Of a stretch of 64,000 nucleotides of DNA, positions 1-8,384 are shown piece by piece. Each line of letters opens with the position of its first letter. Within the stretch, counting starts at the first letter, position 1. The stretch is from Niveibacterium sp. SC-1 (GTDB lineage: Bacteria > Pseudomonadota > Gammaproteobacteria > Burkholderiales > Rhodocyclaceae), in NCBI RefSeq assembly GCF_038235435.1, contig NZ_CP151275.1:1240001-1304000 (forward strand). Direction: 5' to 3'. The position numbers and the translations under genes were made by a program. Below the pieces are notes generated by a model. It worked only from the letters and a program-made list of their open reading frames with translations. It did not search any database and was not told where the DNA came from.

Positions 1-334
1 GCACCCGGCATTCGTACAGCCCTGTCGGCCTCCCGGGCGTGCTGGCCTGCGGTCGCGGGTCGGTCGGGCAAAAAGCAAGAAGGTCCGCGCGTCTACGCGC
101 CGGCCCAAGGACGGCGTGGGGCGGCGCGGCCGCGGTCTGACGGGGTTTAGCGCAAGCCGCGTCGGATGGGGCGCAAAGGGGGACGTGAGCAAACGCTTGT
201 GTTGCGACTATCGTGAATGACGCGGAAGTGACAGCGCTTGCGGGCGTCCGCGGGCCGCGCGTACCCGAGAAAGAGTCCAAAAGAGCCCGCACGGGCCCAC
301 CACACCAGAACCCACTCCAAGGAGTTAGGAGACC
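1..334. other. Leading non-coding stretch upstream of the GH12 gene
   Basis: No convincing gene is seen here. Reading frames on both strands are short or lack recognisable motifs. The last 20 bases carry a strong ribosome binding site (AAGGAG followed by a second AGGAG) for the gene starting at 335. A promoter for that gene probably lies in 180-300, but no clear -35/-10 pair could be defined. The left part may be the tail of an upstream intergenic region. Confidence 0.5.
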
Positions 335-1582
335 ATGACTTTGTTCTTCAGACTTGCGGCCGGCGCCAGCATCGTTGCCGGCCTCTTCGCGGCGCCCGCC
401 GCCCAGGCAGTCGTCAACTGCGATCAATGGGGCACGGTCGATGTGGCCGGCGGCACTTACTACGTGCAGAACAATTTCTACAACAAGGCCGGCAGCGGCA
501 CGCAGTGCATCGATGTCGATGCCAATACGGGCGCCTTCACCGTCACCGGCAACAACTGGGTGGCCACCAACGGCGCCCCCGGCGGATATCCGTCCATCGT
601 GAAGGGTTGCCACTGGGGCAAGTGCACCAAGAACAGCGGCCTGCCGATCCGCCTCTCGGATCTGTCGTCCAACCCCACGAACTGGAACACCACGCCGGCG
701 GGCAACGGCAACTGGAATGTCTCCTACGACATCTGGTTCAACCAGGCGCCAAGCACGGCGGGCCAACCCGACGGCACCGAGATCATGATCTGGATCAACC
801 ACTCCGGCTCGGTGACGCCGGCGGGTTCGAAGACGGGCAACGTCACCATCAACGGCATCAACTTCGACGTGTGGACCGCGCCGAAGGGCTCGGCCGGCTT
901 CAACACCATCTGGCACATCGTCTCCTACGTGGCGACCTCGACGCGCACTTCGGTCAACTTCGATCTCAAGCCCTTCTACAACGACGCGGTCTCGCGCGGC
1001 CTGCTCAACAACGCTTGGTATCTGATCGACATCGAAGCCGGTTTCGAAGGCTGGCAATCCTGGTCGGGCGCACGCAGCAACAGCTTCTCCACCAGTTTCA
1101 ACACGGGCGGCGGCGGCGGCGGTGGGGGTGGCGGTGCATTCCCGGTCGATACGAATGCCTGGTACCAGATCGTCAATCAGGGCAACAACCTGTGCGTGGA
1201 CGATGCCGAGTACGGCACCGCCAATGGCGCCAAGGTCCAGCAGTGGAGCTGCAACACCAACGGCCAGGCCAATCAGGAGTGGCAGTTCCAGCCGACCGAC
1301 AGCGGCTACTACAAGCTCGCGTCGCGCCAGGCCCCGATCGTGATCGACGTGGCGGGGCAGGGCACGGCCGGCGGTACGCCGCTGATCCTGTGGAGCTACT
1401 GGGGCGGCGCCAACCAGCAATGGAAGCCGGTCGACATGGGTGGCGGCTTCTTCAAGCTGGTGAGTCGCGCCACCGGCCGCTGCCTTGATGTGCCGGGCGC
1501 CACCAACCAGAACGGTCGCCAGCTGCAGATATGGGATTGCAACAACCTCGCGCCGCAGAACTTCCGTCTCATTCGTCGCTGA
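335..1582 (+). CDS. Secreted GH12 beta-glucanase with C-terminal ricin-type (CBM13-like) domain
   Basis: A 415-aa exported protein. Residues 1-25 form a Sec signal peptide ending in AQA. Residues about 28-255 resemble glycoside hydrolase family 12 (endo-beta-1,4-glucanase/xyloglucanase): the two catalytic glutamates fit E149 in TEIMIW (nucleophile) and E238 in GFEGW (acid/base). A run of ten glycines (about residues 258-267) links to a beta-trefoil ricin domain (about 270-415) with the QxW-type motifs NQEWQF and NQQWKP and a degenerate last copy. The expected role is extracellular cleavage of beta-glucans, with the trefoil binding carbohydrate. The start is set by the AAGGAG/AGGAG site just upstream. 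It stands alone, with hairpins downstream. Exact substrate (cellulose, xyloglucan, mixed-linkage glucan) cannot be told from sequence. Confidence 0.9.
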   Translation: MTLFFRLAAGASIVAGLFAAPAAQAVVNCDQWGTVDVAGGTYYVQNNFYNKAGSGTQCIDVDANTGAFTVTGNNWVATNGAPGGYPSIVKGCHWGKCTKNSGLPIRLSDLSSNPTNWNTTPAGNGNWNVSYDIWFNQAPSTAGQPDGTEIMIWINHSGSVTPAGSKTGNVTINGINFDVWTAPKGSAGFNTIWHIVSYVATSTRTSVNFDLKPFYNDAVSRGLLNNAWYLIDIEAGFEGWQSWSGARSNSFSTSFNTGGGGGGGGGGAFPVDTNAWYQIVNQGNNLCVDDAEYGTANGAKVQQWSCNTNGQANQEWQFQPTDSGYYKLASRQAPIVIDVAGQGTAGGTPLILWSYWGGANQQWKPVDMGGGFFKLVSRATGRCLDVPGATNQNGRQLQIWDCNNLAPQNFRLIRR

Positions 1583-2000
1583 CGCGATGAACGCGTCATC
1601 GGCGGCCTGAGGATTCTCCTCAGACGCGAGCGCGTGCATGAAAGCAGCCAGACACGGGCCTCTCTGGAGGCCCGTGTTGCTGCTGTGTTTCTCTTCCGCC
1701 TTTCCCTTGCCTCCCCTGCGAGCCTGCAATAGGATCGCCCACGCTGCCTGCATGTCGATCCGTCTGCAGCGCGCGCCCGACCGCCTCCTCCGGCACCGAC
1801 TTTCGCCGTCTCGCACGCCTGGTTCTCCCCGGGTTTCCACATGACGCGTTCAGGGCGACGTGCCGCCTTTCCGGTGCGCAAGTCTGCGCACGCGGGTCGC
1901 CACCGAAGTCCTCGTGGCCTTGCAGCCTCACGGATTCCGATTCCAGTTCGTCATTCCTATCGATGTCAGGGTGCCCGCACCCGCAACCGAGAGCCCGCAC
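1583..2000. other. Intergenic region between GH12 gene and RND operon
   Basis: This 418-bp gap holds two perfect hairpins, 1607-1623 (7-bp stem, TTC loop) and 1653-1676 (10-bp stem). No protein-coding gene is supported; overlapping frames lack family features. The RND adaptor frame stays open upstream to 1860, but residues before the GTG at 2001 look untranslated. The promoter of the RND operon is presumably in about 1700-1980. Confidence 0.5.
1653..1676 (+). terminator. Probable terminator of the GH12 gene
   Basis: The stem CACGGGCCTC pairs perfectly with GAGGCCCGTG around a TCTG loop, 70 bp after the GH12 stop. The tail (TTGCTGCTGTGTTTCTC) is T-rich but interrupted, so termination efficiency is uncertain. 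Confidence 0.55.
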
Positions 2001-3140
2001 GTGAAGACCCGACCCAAGCTGCCAATCCTGATCCTCCTGCTCATTTCGCTGGGCCTTGCCGCCTGCAAGGACGACAAGAAGGCGGAGGCCGTGCCTGCCG
2101 CCGCGGCTTCTGCGCCGGCCGCCGCCAAGGCTGCGCTGACCGTATCGACCGTGCGTGCCGAGCAGGCTGACTGGTCTCTTTCGCTGAGCGCCAACGGCAC
2201 CGTGAGTGCCTGGCAGGAAGCCGCCGTGGGACCCGAGATCGGCGGCCTGCGCGTGACCGAGGTGCTGGTGAACGTGGGCGACAACGTCAAGCGCGGCCAG
2301 ACTCTCGCGCGGCTCGCCAGCGAGACCGTGGAAGCCGACCTCGCCCAGACCCGGGCACAGCTGGTCGAAGCGCAGGCCACGCTTGAGGAAGCGCGCGCCA
2401 ACGCCGAGCGCTATCGCCAGTTGCGCGAGAGCGGAATGAGCAGCCAGCAGCAACTGGTGCAGGCCCAGACCGCGGAGAACACCGCGCGCGCGCGTGTCGA
2501 TGCACAGCATGCCCGCATCAAGGCCGAAGAACTGCGCATGGCCCATACCCGCATCTTCGCCTCTGACGATGGCGTCATTTCCGCGCGCTCGGCGACCGTG
2601 GGTGCGGTGGTGCAGGCCGGACAGGAGCTCTTCCGCCTGATCCGCGGCGGCCGACTCGAATGGCGCGCCGAAGTCACCGGCGCCGAGCTCTCGCGTGTCA
2701 AGCCGGGCATGGGGGCGAAACTGACCCTGCCAGATGGCAGCCAGGTCGAAGGGAAGGTGCGTGCATTGGCACCGACCATCGATCCGCAGACGCGCAATGG
2801 CCTCGTCTATGTGGACCTCGCGGCCGACGGCCCTGCACGCGCAGGCATGTTCGCGCGCGGCGAGATCGCTCTGGGCCAGACCCGTGCGATGAGCCTGCCG
2901 CAATCGGCCGTGGTGCTGCGCGATGGATTCAGCTACGCCTTCGTGGTGGAGGGCGAGCGGGAAGGCGCGCGCGTGCGTCAGACCAAGGTCGGCACCGGAC
3001 GCCGTGTGGGCGACCGGGTCGAGGTGCTCTCCGGCCTCAAGCCCGAGGAAGTGGTCGTCGCCGGCGGCGGCGCCTTCCTCTCCGATGGCGACCTGGTGCG
3101 TGTAGCGGCCGCGCCTGCCGCGCAGACGGCCTCGCAGTAA
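2001..3140 (+). CDS. RND efflux periplasmic adaptor (membrane fusion) lipoprotein
   Basis: A 379-aa adaptor of the HlyD/AcrA family that would bridge the inner-membrane RND pump encoded next door to an outer-membrane channel. I chose the GTG at 2001 because it yields a short lipoprotein signal (MKTRPKLP, hydrophobic core, lipobox LAAC, Cys at about residue 19). An open frame reaches back to 1860, but upstream residues spoil the signal. After an Ala-rich spacer come the beta-barrel/lipoyl half-motifs (SANGTVSAWQEAAVGPE, VGDNVKRGQTLARL), an alpha-helical hairpin rich in Ala/Glu/Gln, then the second lipoyl half and beta-barrel (VGAVVQAGQELFRLI). It lies 37 bp upstream of the pump gene, almost certainly in one operon. 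Substrate unknown. Confidence 0.9.
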   Translation: MKTRPKLPILILLLISLGLAACKDDKKAEAVPAAAASAPAAAKAALTVSTVRAEQADWSLSLSANGTVSAWQEAAVGPEIGGLRVTEVLVNVGDNVKRGQTLARLASETVEADLAQTRAQLVEAQATLEEARANAERYRQLRESGMSSQQQLVQAQTAENTARARVDAQHARIKAEELRMAHTRIFASDDGVISARSATVGAVVQAGQELFRLIRGGRLEWRAEVTGAELSRVKPGMGAKLTLPDGSQVEGKVRALAPTIDPQTRNGLVYVDLAADGPARAGMFARGEIALGQTRAMSLPQSAVVLRDGFSYAFVVEGEREGARVRQTKVGTGRRVGDRVEVLSGLKPEEVVVAGGGAFLSDGDLVRVAAAPAAQTASQ

Positions 3141-3177
3141 GCGAGCCCGCGGCTCATCCGAACTTCAGGAATCCACC

Positions 3178-6100
3178 ATGAACGTTTCATCCTGGTCGAT
3201 CCGCAATCCGATCCCGGCCATCCTGCTCTTCATCCTGTTGACCCTTGCGGGGCTCATGTCCTTCAAGGCGATGAAGATCCAGAACTTCCCGGACATCGAC
3301 TTGCCGACGGTTATCGTCACCGCCTCCCTGCCAGGTGCCTCGCCGGGGCAACTGGAGACGGACGTCGCCCGCAAGATCGAGAACTCGGTCGCCTCCGTGC
3401 AGGGCGTGAAGCACATCTACACCAAGGTGCAGGACGGCACGGTCACCGTGACCGTGGAGTTCCGCCTGGAGAAGGCCACGCAGGACGCCGTCGACGACGT
3501 GCGTGACGCGGTCACGCGGATCCGCGCGGACCTGCCCAGCGACCTGCGTGACCCGATCATCGCCAAGATGGATCTGTCGGGGCTGCCGATCCTCACCTAT
3601 ACCGTCTCGTCCTCGCGCATGGACGACGAGGCGCTGTCCTGGTTCGTCGACCACGACGTGGCCAAGGCCATGCTCGCCGTCAAGGGCGTGGGCGCGGTCG
3701 CGCGGGTCGGTGGGGTGGCGCGCGAGATCAGCGTCGAACTCGATCCGGCGCGCCTGCTGGCTCTTCACGCGACGGCCGCGGACATCTCGCGCCAGTTGCG
3801 CCAGGTGCAGCAGGAGGCCTCCGGTGGTCGCGCCGACCTGGGCGGTGCGGAGCAATCGGTGCGCACGATCGGTACCGTCGCTTCGGCCGAAGAACTGGCG
3901 CGGATGGAGATCGCGCTCACCGACGGCCGCCGCATCCGCCTCGATCAGGTGGCCACCGTGCGCGACTCGGTCGCGGAGCAACGTTCGGCGGCGCTCCTCA
4001 ATGGCAAGCCGGTGGTGGGTTTCGAGATCACGCGCAGTCGGGGCGCGGGCGAGGTCGAAGTTGCGCAAGGCGTGAAGGAAGCGCTGGATCGGCTGCGCGC
4101 GGCGCATCCGGACATTTCCGTCACCGAGGCCTTCAACTTCGTCGATCCGGTGGAAGAGAACTTCCACGGCTCGATGAGCCTGCTCTATGAAGGCGCCTTC
4201 CTCGCGGTGCTCGTGGTGTGGCTGTTCCTGCGCGACTGGCGCGCGACCTTCGTGTCCGCCACCGCGCTGCCGCTCTCCATCATTCCTGCCTTCCTGGGCA
4301 TGCATCTGCTCGGTTTCACTATCAACGTGGTGACCCTGCTTTCGCTCTCGATCGTCGTGGGGATATTGGTCGACGACGCGATCGTCGAGATCGAGAACAT
4401 CATGCGCCACCTGCGCATGGGCAAGACGCCCTATCAGGCGGCCATGGAGGCGGCCGACGAGATCGGCCTGGCGGTGATCGCGACCACCTTCACCCTGATC
4501 GCGGTCTTCCTGCCCACCGCCTTCATGAGCGGCGTGCCGGGCAAGTTCTTCGTGCAGTTTGGCTGGACGGCGGCGATCGCGGTCTTCACCTCGCTGGTCG
4601 TGGCGCGTCTGCTTACGCCGATGATGGCGGCCTACATTCTCAAGCCGCTCGTCAATACGCACGACGAACCGCGTTGGCTGGCGATCTACATGCGTTGGGC
4701 GAAGGCGTGCCTGAACCATCGCTGGCGTACGAGTATCGCGGCGGCCGTCTTCTTCTTTGGCGCATTGATGCTGGTGCCCCTGCTGCCCACTGGCTTCGTG
4801 CCCGCGGACGATCTTTCGCAGACCCAGGTGCATGTCGAGCTGCCGCCGGGCAGCACCTACAAGCAGACGCTCGCCGCCGCAGAACAGGCGCGCGCGATCG
4901 TGCAGAAGAACCCGTTCGTGAAGCTGGTCTATACCGCCGTCGGTGGTGGCTCGGCCGGCGGTGATCCCTTCGCGGGTAGCGGCGCGGCCGAAGTGCGCAA
5001 GGCTACGCTCACCATCAACATGACGCGGCGCCAGGACCGCGGCGGGGTCAGCAAGCAGGCCGTCGAGGCGCAGTTGCGGGAGGGCCTGGAGGCCTTGCCG
5101 GGCGCGCGGGTGAAGGTCGGGCTCGGTGGCTCCAATGAGAAGTACGTGCTGGTGCTGGCAGGCGAGGATGGCGAGTTGCTGAGCCAGCATGCGGCCAAGG
5201 TCGAGCGCGATCTGCGCACGATTCCGGGCATCGGCAATATCACCTCGACCTCCAGCCTGGTGCGTCCGGAGCTGATCGTGCGACCCGATTTCGCGCGGGC
5301 GGCCGACCTGGGCGTGACCTCCGCGGCCATCGCCGACACGCTGCGTATCGCGACCGCGGGCGACTACGATCAAGGCCTCGCGAAGCTGAATCTCTCGCAG
5401 CGCCAGGTGCCGATCGTGGTGAAGCTGGAAGCGAATGCGCGGCAGGACCTGGATCTCGTCTCTCGCCTGGCCGTGCCGGGCGCGCACGGGCCGGTGATGC
5501 TGGGCAACGTTGCGAGCCTGTCCATGGACAGCGGCCCGGCGCAGATCGATCGCTACGACCGCCAGCGCAATATCAACTTCGAGATCGAGCTCAACCAGCA
5601 GCCGCTGGGCGAAGTGGAAAAGCATGCGCTCGCGCTGCCCAGCCTGAAGAACCTGCCCCCGGGCGTGACGCAGACCACCGTGGGCGACGCCGAGGCGATG
5701 GCCGAACTCTTCGGCAGCTTCGCCCTGGCCATGCTCACGGGCGTGCTCTGCATCTACATCGTGCTGGTGCTGCTGTTCCACGACTTCGTCCAGCCGGTGA
5801 CGATCCTGGCCGCGCTGGTGCTGTCGGTGCCAGGTGCCTTCCTCGCGCTCTTCGTCAGCCACACGGCTTTGTCCATGCCCTCGATGATCGGTCTGATCAT
5901 GCTGATGGGCATCGCGACGAAGAACTCGATCCTGCTGGTGGAGTACGCGATCGTGGCGCGTCGCGACCACGGGCTGAGCCGCTGGGATGCGCTGCTTGAC
6001 GCCTGCCACAAGCGCGCACGCCCGATCATCATGACCACCATCGCGATGGGCGCCGGCATGCTGCCGATCGCGATCGGCCTTGGCGTCGATCCGAGCTTCC

Positions 6101-6291
6101 GCGCGCCGATGGCGATCGTGGTGATCGGCGGCCTGATCACCTCGACCTTCCTCTCCCTGCTGGTGATCCCGGTGGTCTTCACCTTCGTCGATGACTTCAT
6201 CCAGTGGAGCGCGCGGATGATCCGTCGCATCCGCGGCAGCGCGCATCACCATCGCGCCCACGCGCATCCGCCGAAGACGAACGAGTCGTAG
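3178..6291 (+). CDS. RND multidrug efflux pump, HAE-1/AcrB-type inner-membrane transporter
   Basis: A 1037-aa inner-membrane proton antiporter, the expected length for the HAE-1 RND family. It has TM1 (IPAILLFILLTLAGLM), two large periplasmic loops and two six-helix bundles. The TM4 proton-relay pair fits D399/D400 in ILVDDAIVEIENI, and the TM10 lysine lies in GIATKNSILLVEYAI. The C-terminus is His-rich (AHHHRAHAH). It couples proton influx to export of hydrophobic or amphiphilic compounds with the upstream adaptor. No TolC-type outer-membrane factor or local regulator is encoded in this window, so the pump probably borrows a channel encoded elsewhere. Overall divergence from AcrB (short loops, GFTINVVTLLSLSIVVG) places it in the broad HAE-1 group rather than the classical AcrB clade. 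Confidence 0.93.
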   Translation: MNVSSWSIRNPIPAILLFILLTLAGLMSFKAMKIQNFPDIDLPTVIVTASLPGASPGQLETDVARKIENSVASVQGVKHIYTKVQDGTVTVTVEFRLEKATQDAVDDVRDAVTRIRADLPSDLRDPIIAKMDLSGLPILTYTVSSSRMDDEALSWFVDHDVAKAMLAVKGVGAVARVGGVAREISVELDPARLLALHATAADISRQLRQVQQEASGGRADLGGAEQSVRTIGTVASAEELARMEIALTDGRRIRLDQVATVRDSVAEQRSAALLNGKPVVGFEITRSRGAGEVEVAQGVKEALDRLRAAHPDISVTEAFNFVDPVEENFHGSMSLLYEGAFLAVLVVWLFLRDWRATFVSATALPLSIIPAFLGMHLLGFTINVVTLLSLSIVVGILVDDAIVEIENIMRHLRMGKTPYQAAMEAADEIGLAVIATTFTLIAVFLPTAFMSGVPGKFFVQFGWTAAIAVFTSLVVARLLTPMMAAYILKPLVNTHDEPRWLAIYMRWAKACLNHRWRTSIAAAVFFFGALMLVPLLPTGFVPADDLSQTQVHVELPPGSTYKQTLAAAEQARAIVQKNPFVKLVYTAVGGGSAGGDPFAGSGAAEVRKATLTINMTRRQDRGGVSKQAVEAQLREGLEALPGARVKVGLGGSNEKYVLVLAGEDGELLSQHAAKVERDLRTIPGIGNITSTSSLVRPELIVRPDFARAADLGVTSAAIADTLRIATAGDYDQGLAKLNLSQRQVPIVVKLEANARQDLDLVSRLAVPGAHGPVMLGNVASLSMDSGPAQIDRYDRQRNINFEIELNQQPLGEVEKHALALPSLKNLPPGVTQTTVGDAEAMAELFGSFALAMLTGVLCIYIVLVLLFHDFVQPVTILAALVLSVPGAFLALFVSHTALSMPSMIGLIMLMGIATKNSILLVEYAIVARRDHGLSRWDALLDACHKRARPIIMTTIAMGAGMLPIAIGLGVDPSFRAPMAIVVIGGLITSTFLSLLVIPVVFTFVDDFIQWSARMIRRIRGSAHHHRAHAHPPKTNES

Positions 6292-6326
6292 CCGGACTCG
6301 TCCTGCCGCGGCGCGCGGCGGGTGAG

Positions 6327-6355
6327 AAAAGGGCGGCCGAGGCCGCCCTTTTTCT
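6327..6355. terminator. Bidirectional intrinsic terminator between RND pump and antiporter
   Basis: GGGCGGCC-GA-GGCCGCCC stem (6331-6348) flanked by AAAA on the left and TTTTTC on the right, between two convergent genes. It should serve both strands. Confidence 0.9.
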
Positions 6356-6371
6356 TTGGCCCGGCTTTGGC

Positions 6372-7565
6372 TCAGTACACGGCTTCGCCGCGCGAGGAAG
6401 TGCTCGGGACGCGCTTGCCCAACAGGCGGGTCGCGATCACCGGGAAGACCAGCACCGAAATCAGTCCGCCACCCACCAGCGCGGCCGCGGACTCGCCGCT
6501 CATCATTCCCGCGGTGACGGCGGAGTGGGTGAGCGCGACGATCAGCGAGAGCGAGGTCGCGGAGTAGAGGCCCAGGGCGGCGACATCGCGGCGGCTGAGC
6601 TGGCCGCGGAAGAGCACGGCCGGCAGGCCGCGTATCACGAGCAGGGCCACCGCGTAGAGCAGCATCAGGAGCAGGTTGCGCGGCTGCGCCAGCAGGGCGC
6701 GTACGTCCAGTTGCAGGCCGCTGACGATGAAGAAGATCGGCACGAGGAAACCGAAGCCGACCGCGTCGTACTTGTGGTGCAGGACCTCGGGATGCTCCTC
6801 GCGCACCGCCAGGCCGACCGCCATGCCGGCGGCGAAGGCGCCGAGCGCGAGGTCCAGCCCGAAGAGCTCGGCCAGGGTCACGAGCGCCGCGATCAGCAAG
6901 AGGCTCACGCGGATGGGGAGCTGCCCGCTCTGCGTCATCGTGCGCGAGAGCAGCCCGATCAGTCCCGGCGGGCGCACGCGCAGCGAGGCCCAGAACACGC
7001 CGACCACCACCAGGATGAAGGCGCCGACGAGCAGCATCTGGATGCCGTAGCCATGTCCCTGCGCAAACAGCAGGGACATGATCAGGATCGGCCCGATCTC
7101 GCCCATCGCGCCGCAGGCCATGGTCATCCTGCCCAGCGGGGTCTGCAGCACATCCACGTCGCGCAGGATCGGTACCACGATACCCAGCGCGGTCGTCGCC
7201 AGCGCGATCGCCACCAAGGGCCAGTGCGTGACCAGCCCCGCGGACGCCAGGCTCATCGCGAAGCCGCCGGCAAGCAGCAGCGAGATCACCCAACTGGCGA
7301 TGCCCAGCGCCAGTGGCTTGCCCTTGAGCGTGCCCAGTTCGATCTCTGTGCCCGCGAGGAAGAAGAGGAAGGCCATCCCCATGGTGGCGAGATACGGAAG
7401 GCTGCCGCTGTAGGACACCAGGCCCAATCCCTGCGGCCCGATCGCAGCGCCCAGCAGGATCTCGAACACCACGACGGGAATGCGCAGGGCCCCGGTGCGC
7501 GAGGCAAGCATCGGGGCCAGGACGGCGACACACAAGACAAACAGAATCTGCGGCACATGTTCCAT
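6372..7565 (-). CDS. CPA2-type cation:proton antiporter (KefB/NhaS-like membrane domain)
   Basis: A 397-aa polytopic inner-membrane protein of the Na+/H+ exchanger (CPA2, Kef-type) family. About 12 hydrophobic segments run from the N-terminal PQILFVLCVAVLAPMLA through RIPVVVFEILLGAAIGPQGLGLV (typical helix 2 region) to the C-terminal GGGLISVLVFPVIATRLLG. The expected role is exchange of K+ or Na+ for protons. Unlike KefB/KefC it ends right after the membrane domain: there is no C-terminal RCK (TrkA-N) domain and no ancillary flavoprotein gene nearby, so glutathione gating is not expected. An AAAGGAA ribosome site precedes the ATG at 7565. It is transcribed alone, convergent to the RND operon and divergent from dcw. 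Ion specificity unknown. Confidence 0.88.
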   Translation of the reverse strand: MEHVPQILFVLCVAVLAPMLASRTGALRIPVVVFEILLGAAIGPQGLGLVSYSGSLPYLATMGMAFLFFLAGTEIELGTLKGKPLALGIASWVISLLLAGGFAMSLASAGLVTHWPLVAIALATTALGIVVPILRDVDVLQTPLGRMTMACGAMGEIGPILIMSLLFAQGHGYGIQMLLVGAFILVVVGVFWASLRVRPPGLIGLLSRTMTQSGQLPIRVSLLLIAALVTLAELFGLDLALGAFAAGMAVGLAVREEHPEVLHHKYDAVGFGFLVPIFFIVSGLQLDVRALLAQPRNLLLMLLYAVALLVIRGLPAVLFRGQLSRRDVAALGLYSATSLSLIVALTHSAVTAGMMSGESAAALVGGGLISVLVFPVIATRLLGKRVPSTSSRGEAVY

Positions 7566-7790
7566 GGGCGCGTTCCTTTGCGGGTCGTAGGGCTGCTGCT
7601 GGTCGCCATCCTAACGGGCGAGCATCACCCTCCGCGACGGTCGCGAGAGCCCCTCGTCGCCCCGCCGTGCGGCCTCACGGCAGCGGTTCCTATGGTGCTT
7701 TCTCAGGTTATTACCTTATCTCATTGTATTTATTGGTGATTCCCCTTGCAGTTGCCGAGCGATATCGGTAAGTCCTTGTGTTGTTTGGGA
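7566..7790. other. Divergent promoter region between antiporter and dcw cluster (AT-rich block)
   Basis: The gap between the antiporter start and mraZ contains a conspicuously AT-rich block (about 7700-7740) in an otherwise GC-rich sequence, with TTATTACC, TTATCTC and TTGTATTTATTGG. This is the likely promoter zone for one or both directions; a TACAAT-like -10 can be read on the minus strand at 7723-7728. No -35 with good spacing was found, so exact promoters are not claimed. Confidence 0.45.
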
Positions 7791-7824
7791 AAAACCCCCG
7801 CTCACGCGCTTGACCGGGGGTTTT
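7791..7824. terminator. Perfect terminator-type hairpin upstream of mraZ
   Basis: AAAACCCCCG (7791-7800) pairs with CGGGGGTTTT (7815-7824) around a 14-nt loop and is followed by GTTTTTCC. It lies between the AT-rich promoter block and the MraZ repeats. On the minus strand it also ends in a T run. No upstream gene on the plus strand needs it, so it either insulates the dcw operon or acts as a leader attenuator. Confidence 0.75.
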
Positions 7825-7834
7825 GTTTTTCCTA

Positions 7835-7901
7835 AAGTGGTGCGAAGTGGTAAAAAATGGGGAAAAGTGGGCAGAAGCCGTCTTCGCGGGTCGCGAAGTG
7901 G
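7835..7901 (+). promoter_or_regulatory. MraZ operator: direct repeats at 10-bp spacing
   Basis: Four hexamers, AAGTGG (7835), AAGTGG (7845), AAATGG (7855) and AAGTGG (7865), recur with exactly 10-bp periodicity, and a fifth AAGTGG starts at 7896, 31 bp on. MraZ of E. coli and Mycoplasma binds TGGGN direct repeats separated by 5 nt upstream of its own gene. The spacing and TGG core here match that rule, so this is the likely autoregulatory site of the dcw operon. Confidence 0.8.
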
Positions 7902-7937
7902 GGCGCGAGTCCTCCCCTCCGGCATGAAAGGGTTCCG

Positions 7938-8384
7938 ATGTTCCAGGGCGCGGCTGCGCTGAGTCTCGATGCGAAGGGTCGCCTGGCGATCCCTGCGCGG
8001 CATCGCGACGCCCTGACGGCCACCGCATCGGGCCAGTTGGTGATCACCGCCCATCCGCATCGCTGCCTGCTGGTCTATCCGCTGCCCGCCTGGGAACCCA
8101 TCCGCGACAAGGTGCTGGCCGCGCCCAGCCTGGAACCCCGTGCCGCTTTGCTCAAGCGCCTGCTGGTGGGTTTTGCCCGCGACGAGGAGATGGACGCGGC
8201 CGGCCGGGTGCTCGTCGCACCGGAGTTGCGCAACTTCGCCCAGCTCGACAAGCAGGTCTGGCTGGTCGGGCAGGGCAGCCACTTCGAGCTGTGGTCGGAT
8301 GCCGGCTGGGCCAAGCAGCAGGAGGAAATGCTGGCGCTGGGTGCCGATCTCCTCCCGCCAGGCATGGAGACCTTGTCACTGTGA
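7938..8384 (+). CDS. mraZ: Transcriptional regulator MraZ
   Basis: A 148-aa protein with two AbrB-like (SpoVT/MraZ) half-domains: the first carries [16 protein letters not shown], the second [17 protein letters not shown]. Both DxxGR motifs typical of MraZ are present. It forms ring-shaped oligomers on DNA and controls the dcw operon; in E. coli it represses. I chose the ATG at 7938, which starts [15 protein letters not shown] after an AAAGGG site, because it gives the standard MraZ N-terminus; the frame is open back to 7857 but would translate the operator repeats. Its stop overlaps the rsmH GTG start, so the two are translationally coupled. Confidence 0.95.
   Translation: MFQGAAALSLDAKGRLAIPARHRDALTATASGQLVITAHPHRCLLVYPLPAWEPIRDKVLAAPSLEPRAALLKRLLVGFARDEEMDAAGRVLVAPELRNFAQLDKQVWLVGQGSHFELWSDAGWAKQQEEMLALGADLLPPGMETLSL

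Noticed and set aside
1860..2000. Upstream extension of the RND adaptor to 1860
   Set aside because: The extension adds 47 residues ahead of a good lipoprotein signal and would block export.
1620..7533. Long minus-strand frames (427 aa at 1620-2903; 1448 aa at 3187-7533)
   Set aside because: They are antisense shadows of the adaptor, RND pump and antiporter genes, with His/Arg/Gly/Asp-rich composition typical of GC-rich antisense frames and no family motifs.
6204..7739. 511-aa plus-strand frame opposite the antiporter
   Set aside because: Composition (His/Gln/Asp/Arg) is that of an antisense shadow; the minus-strand product has clear membrane helices and an RBS.
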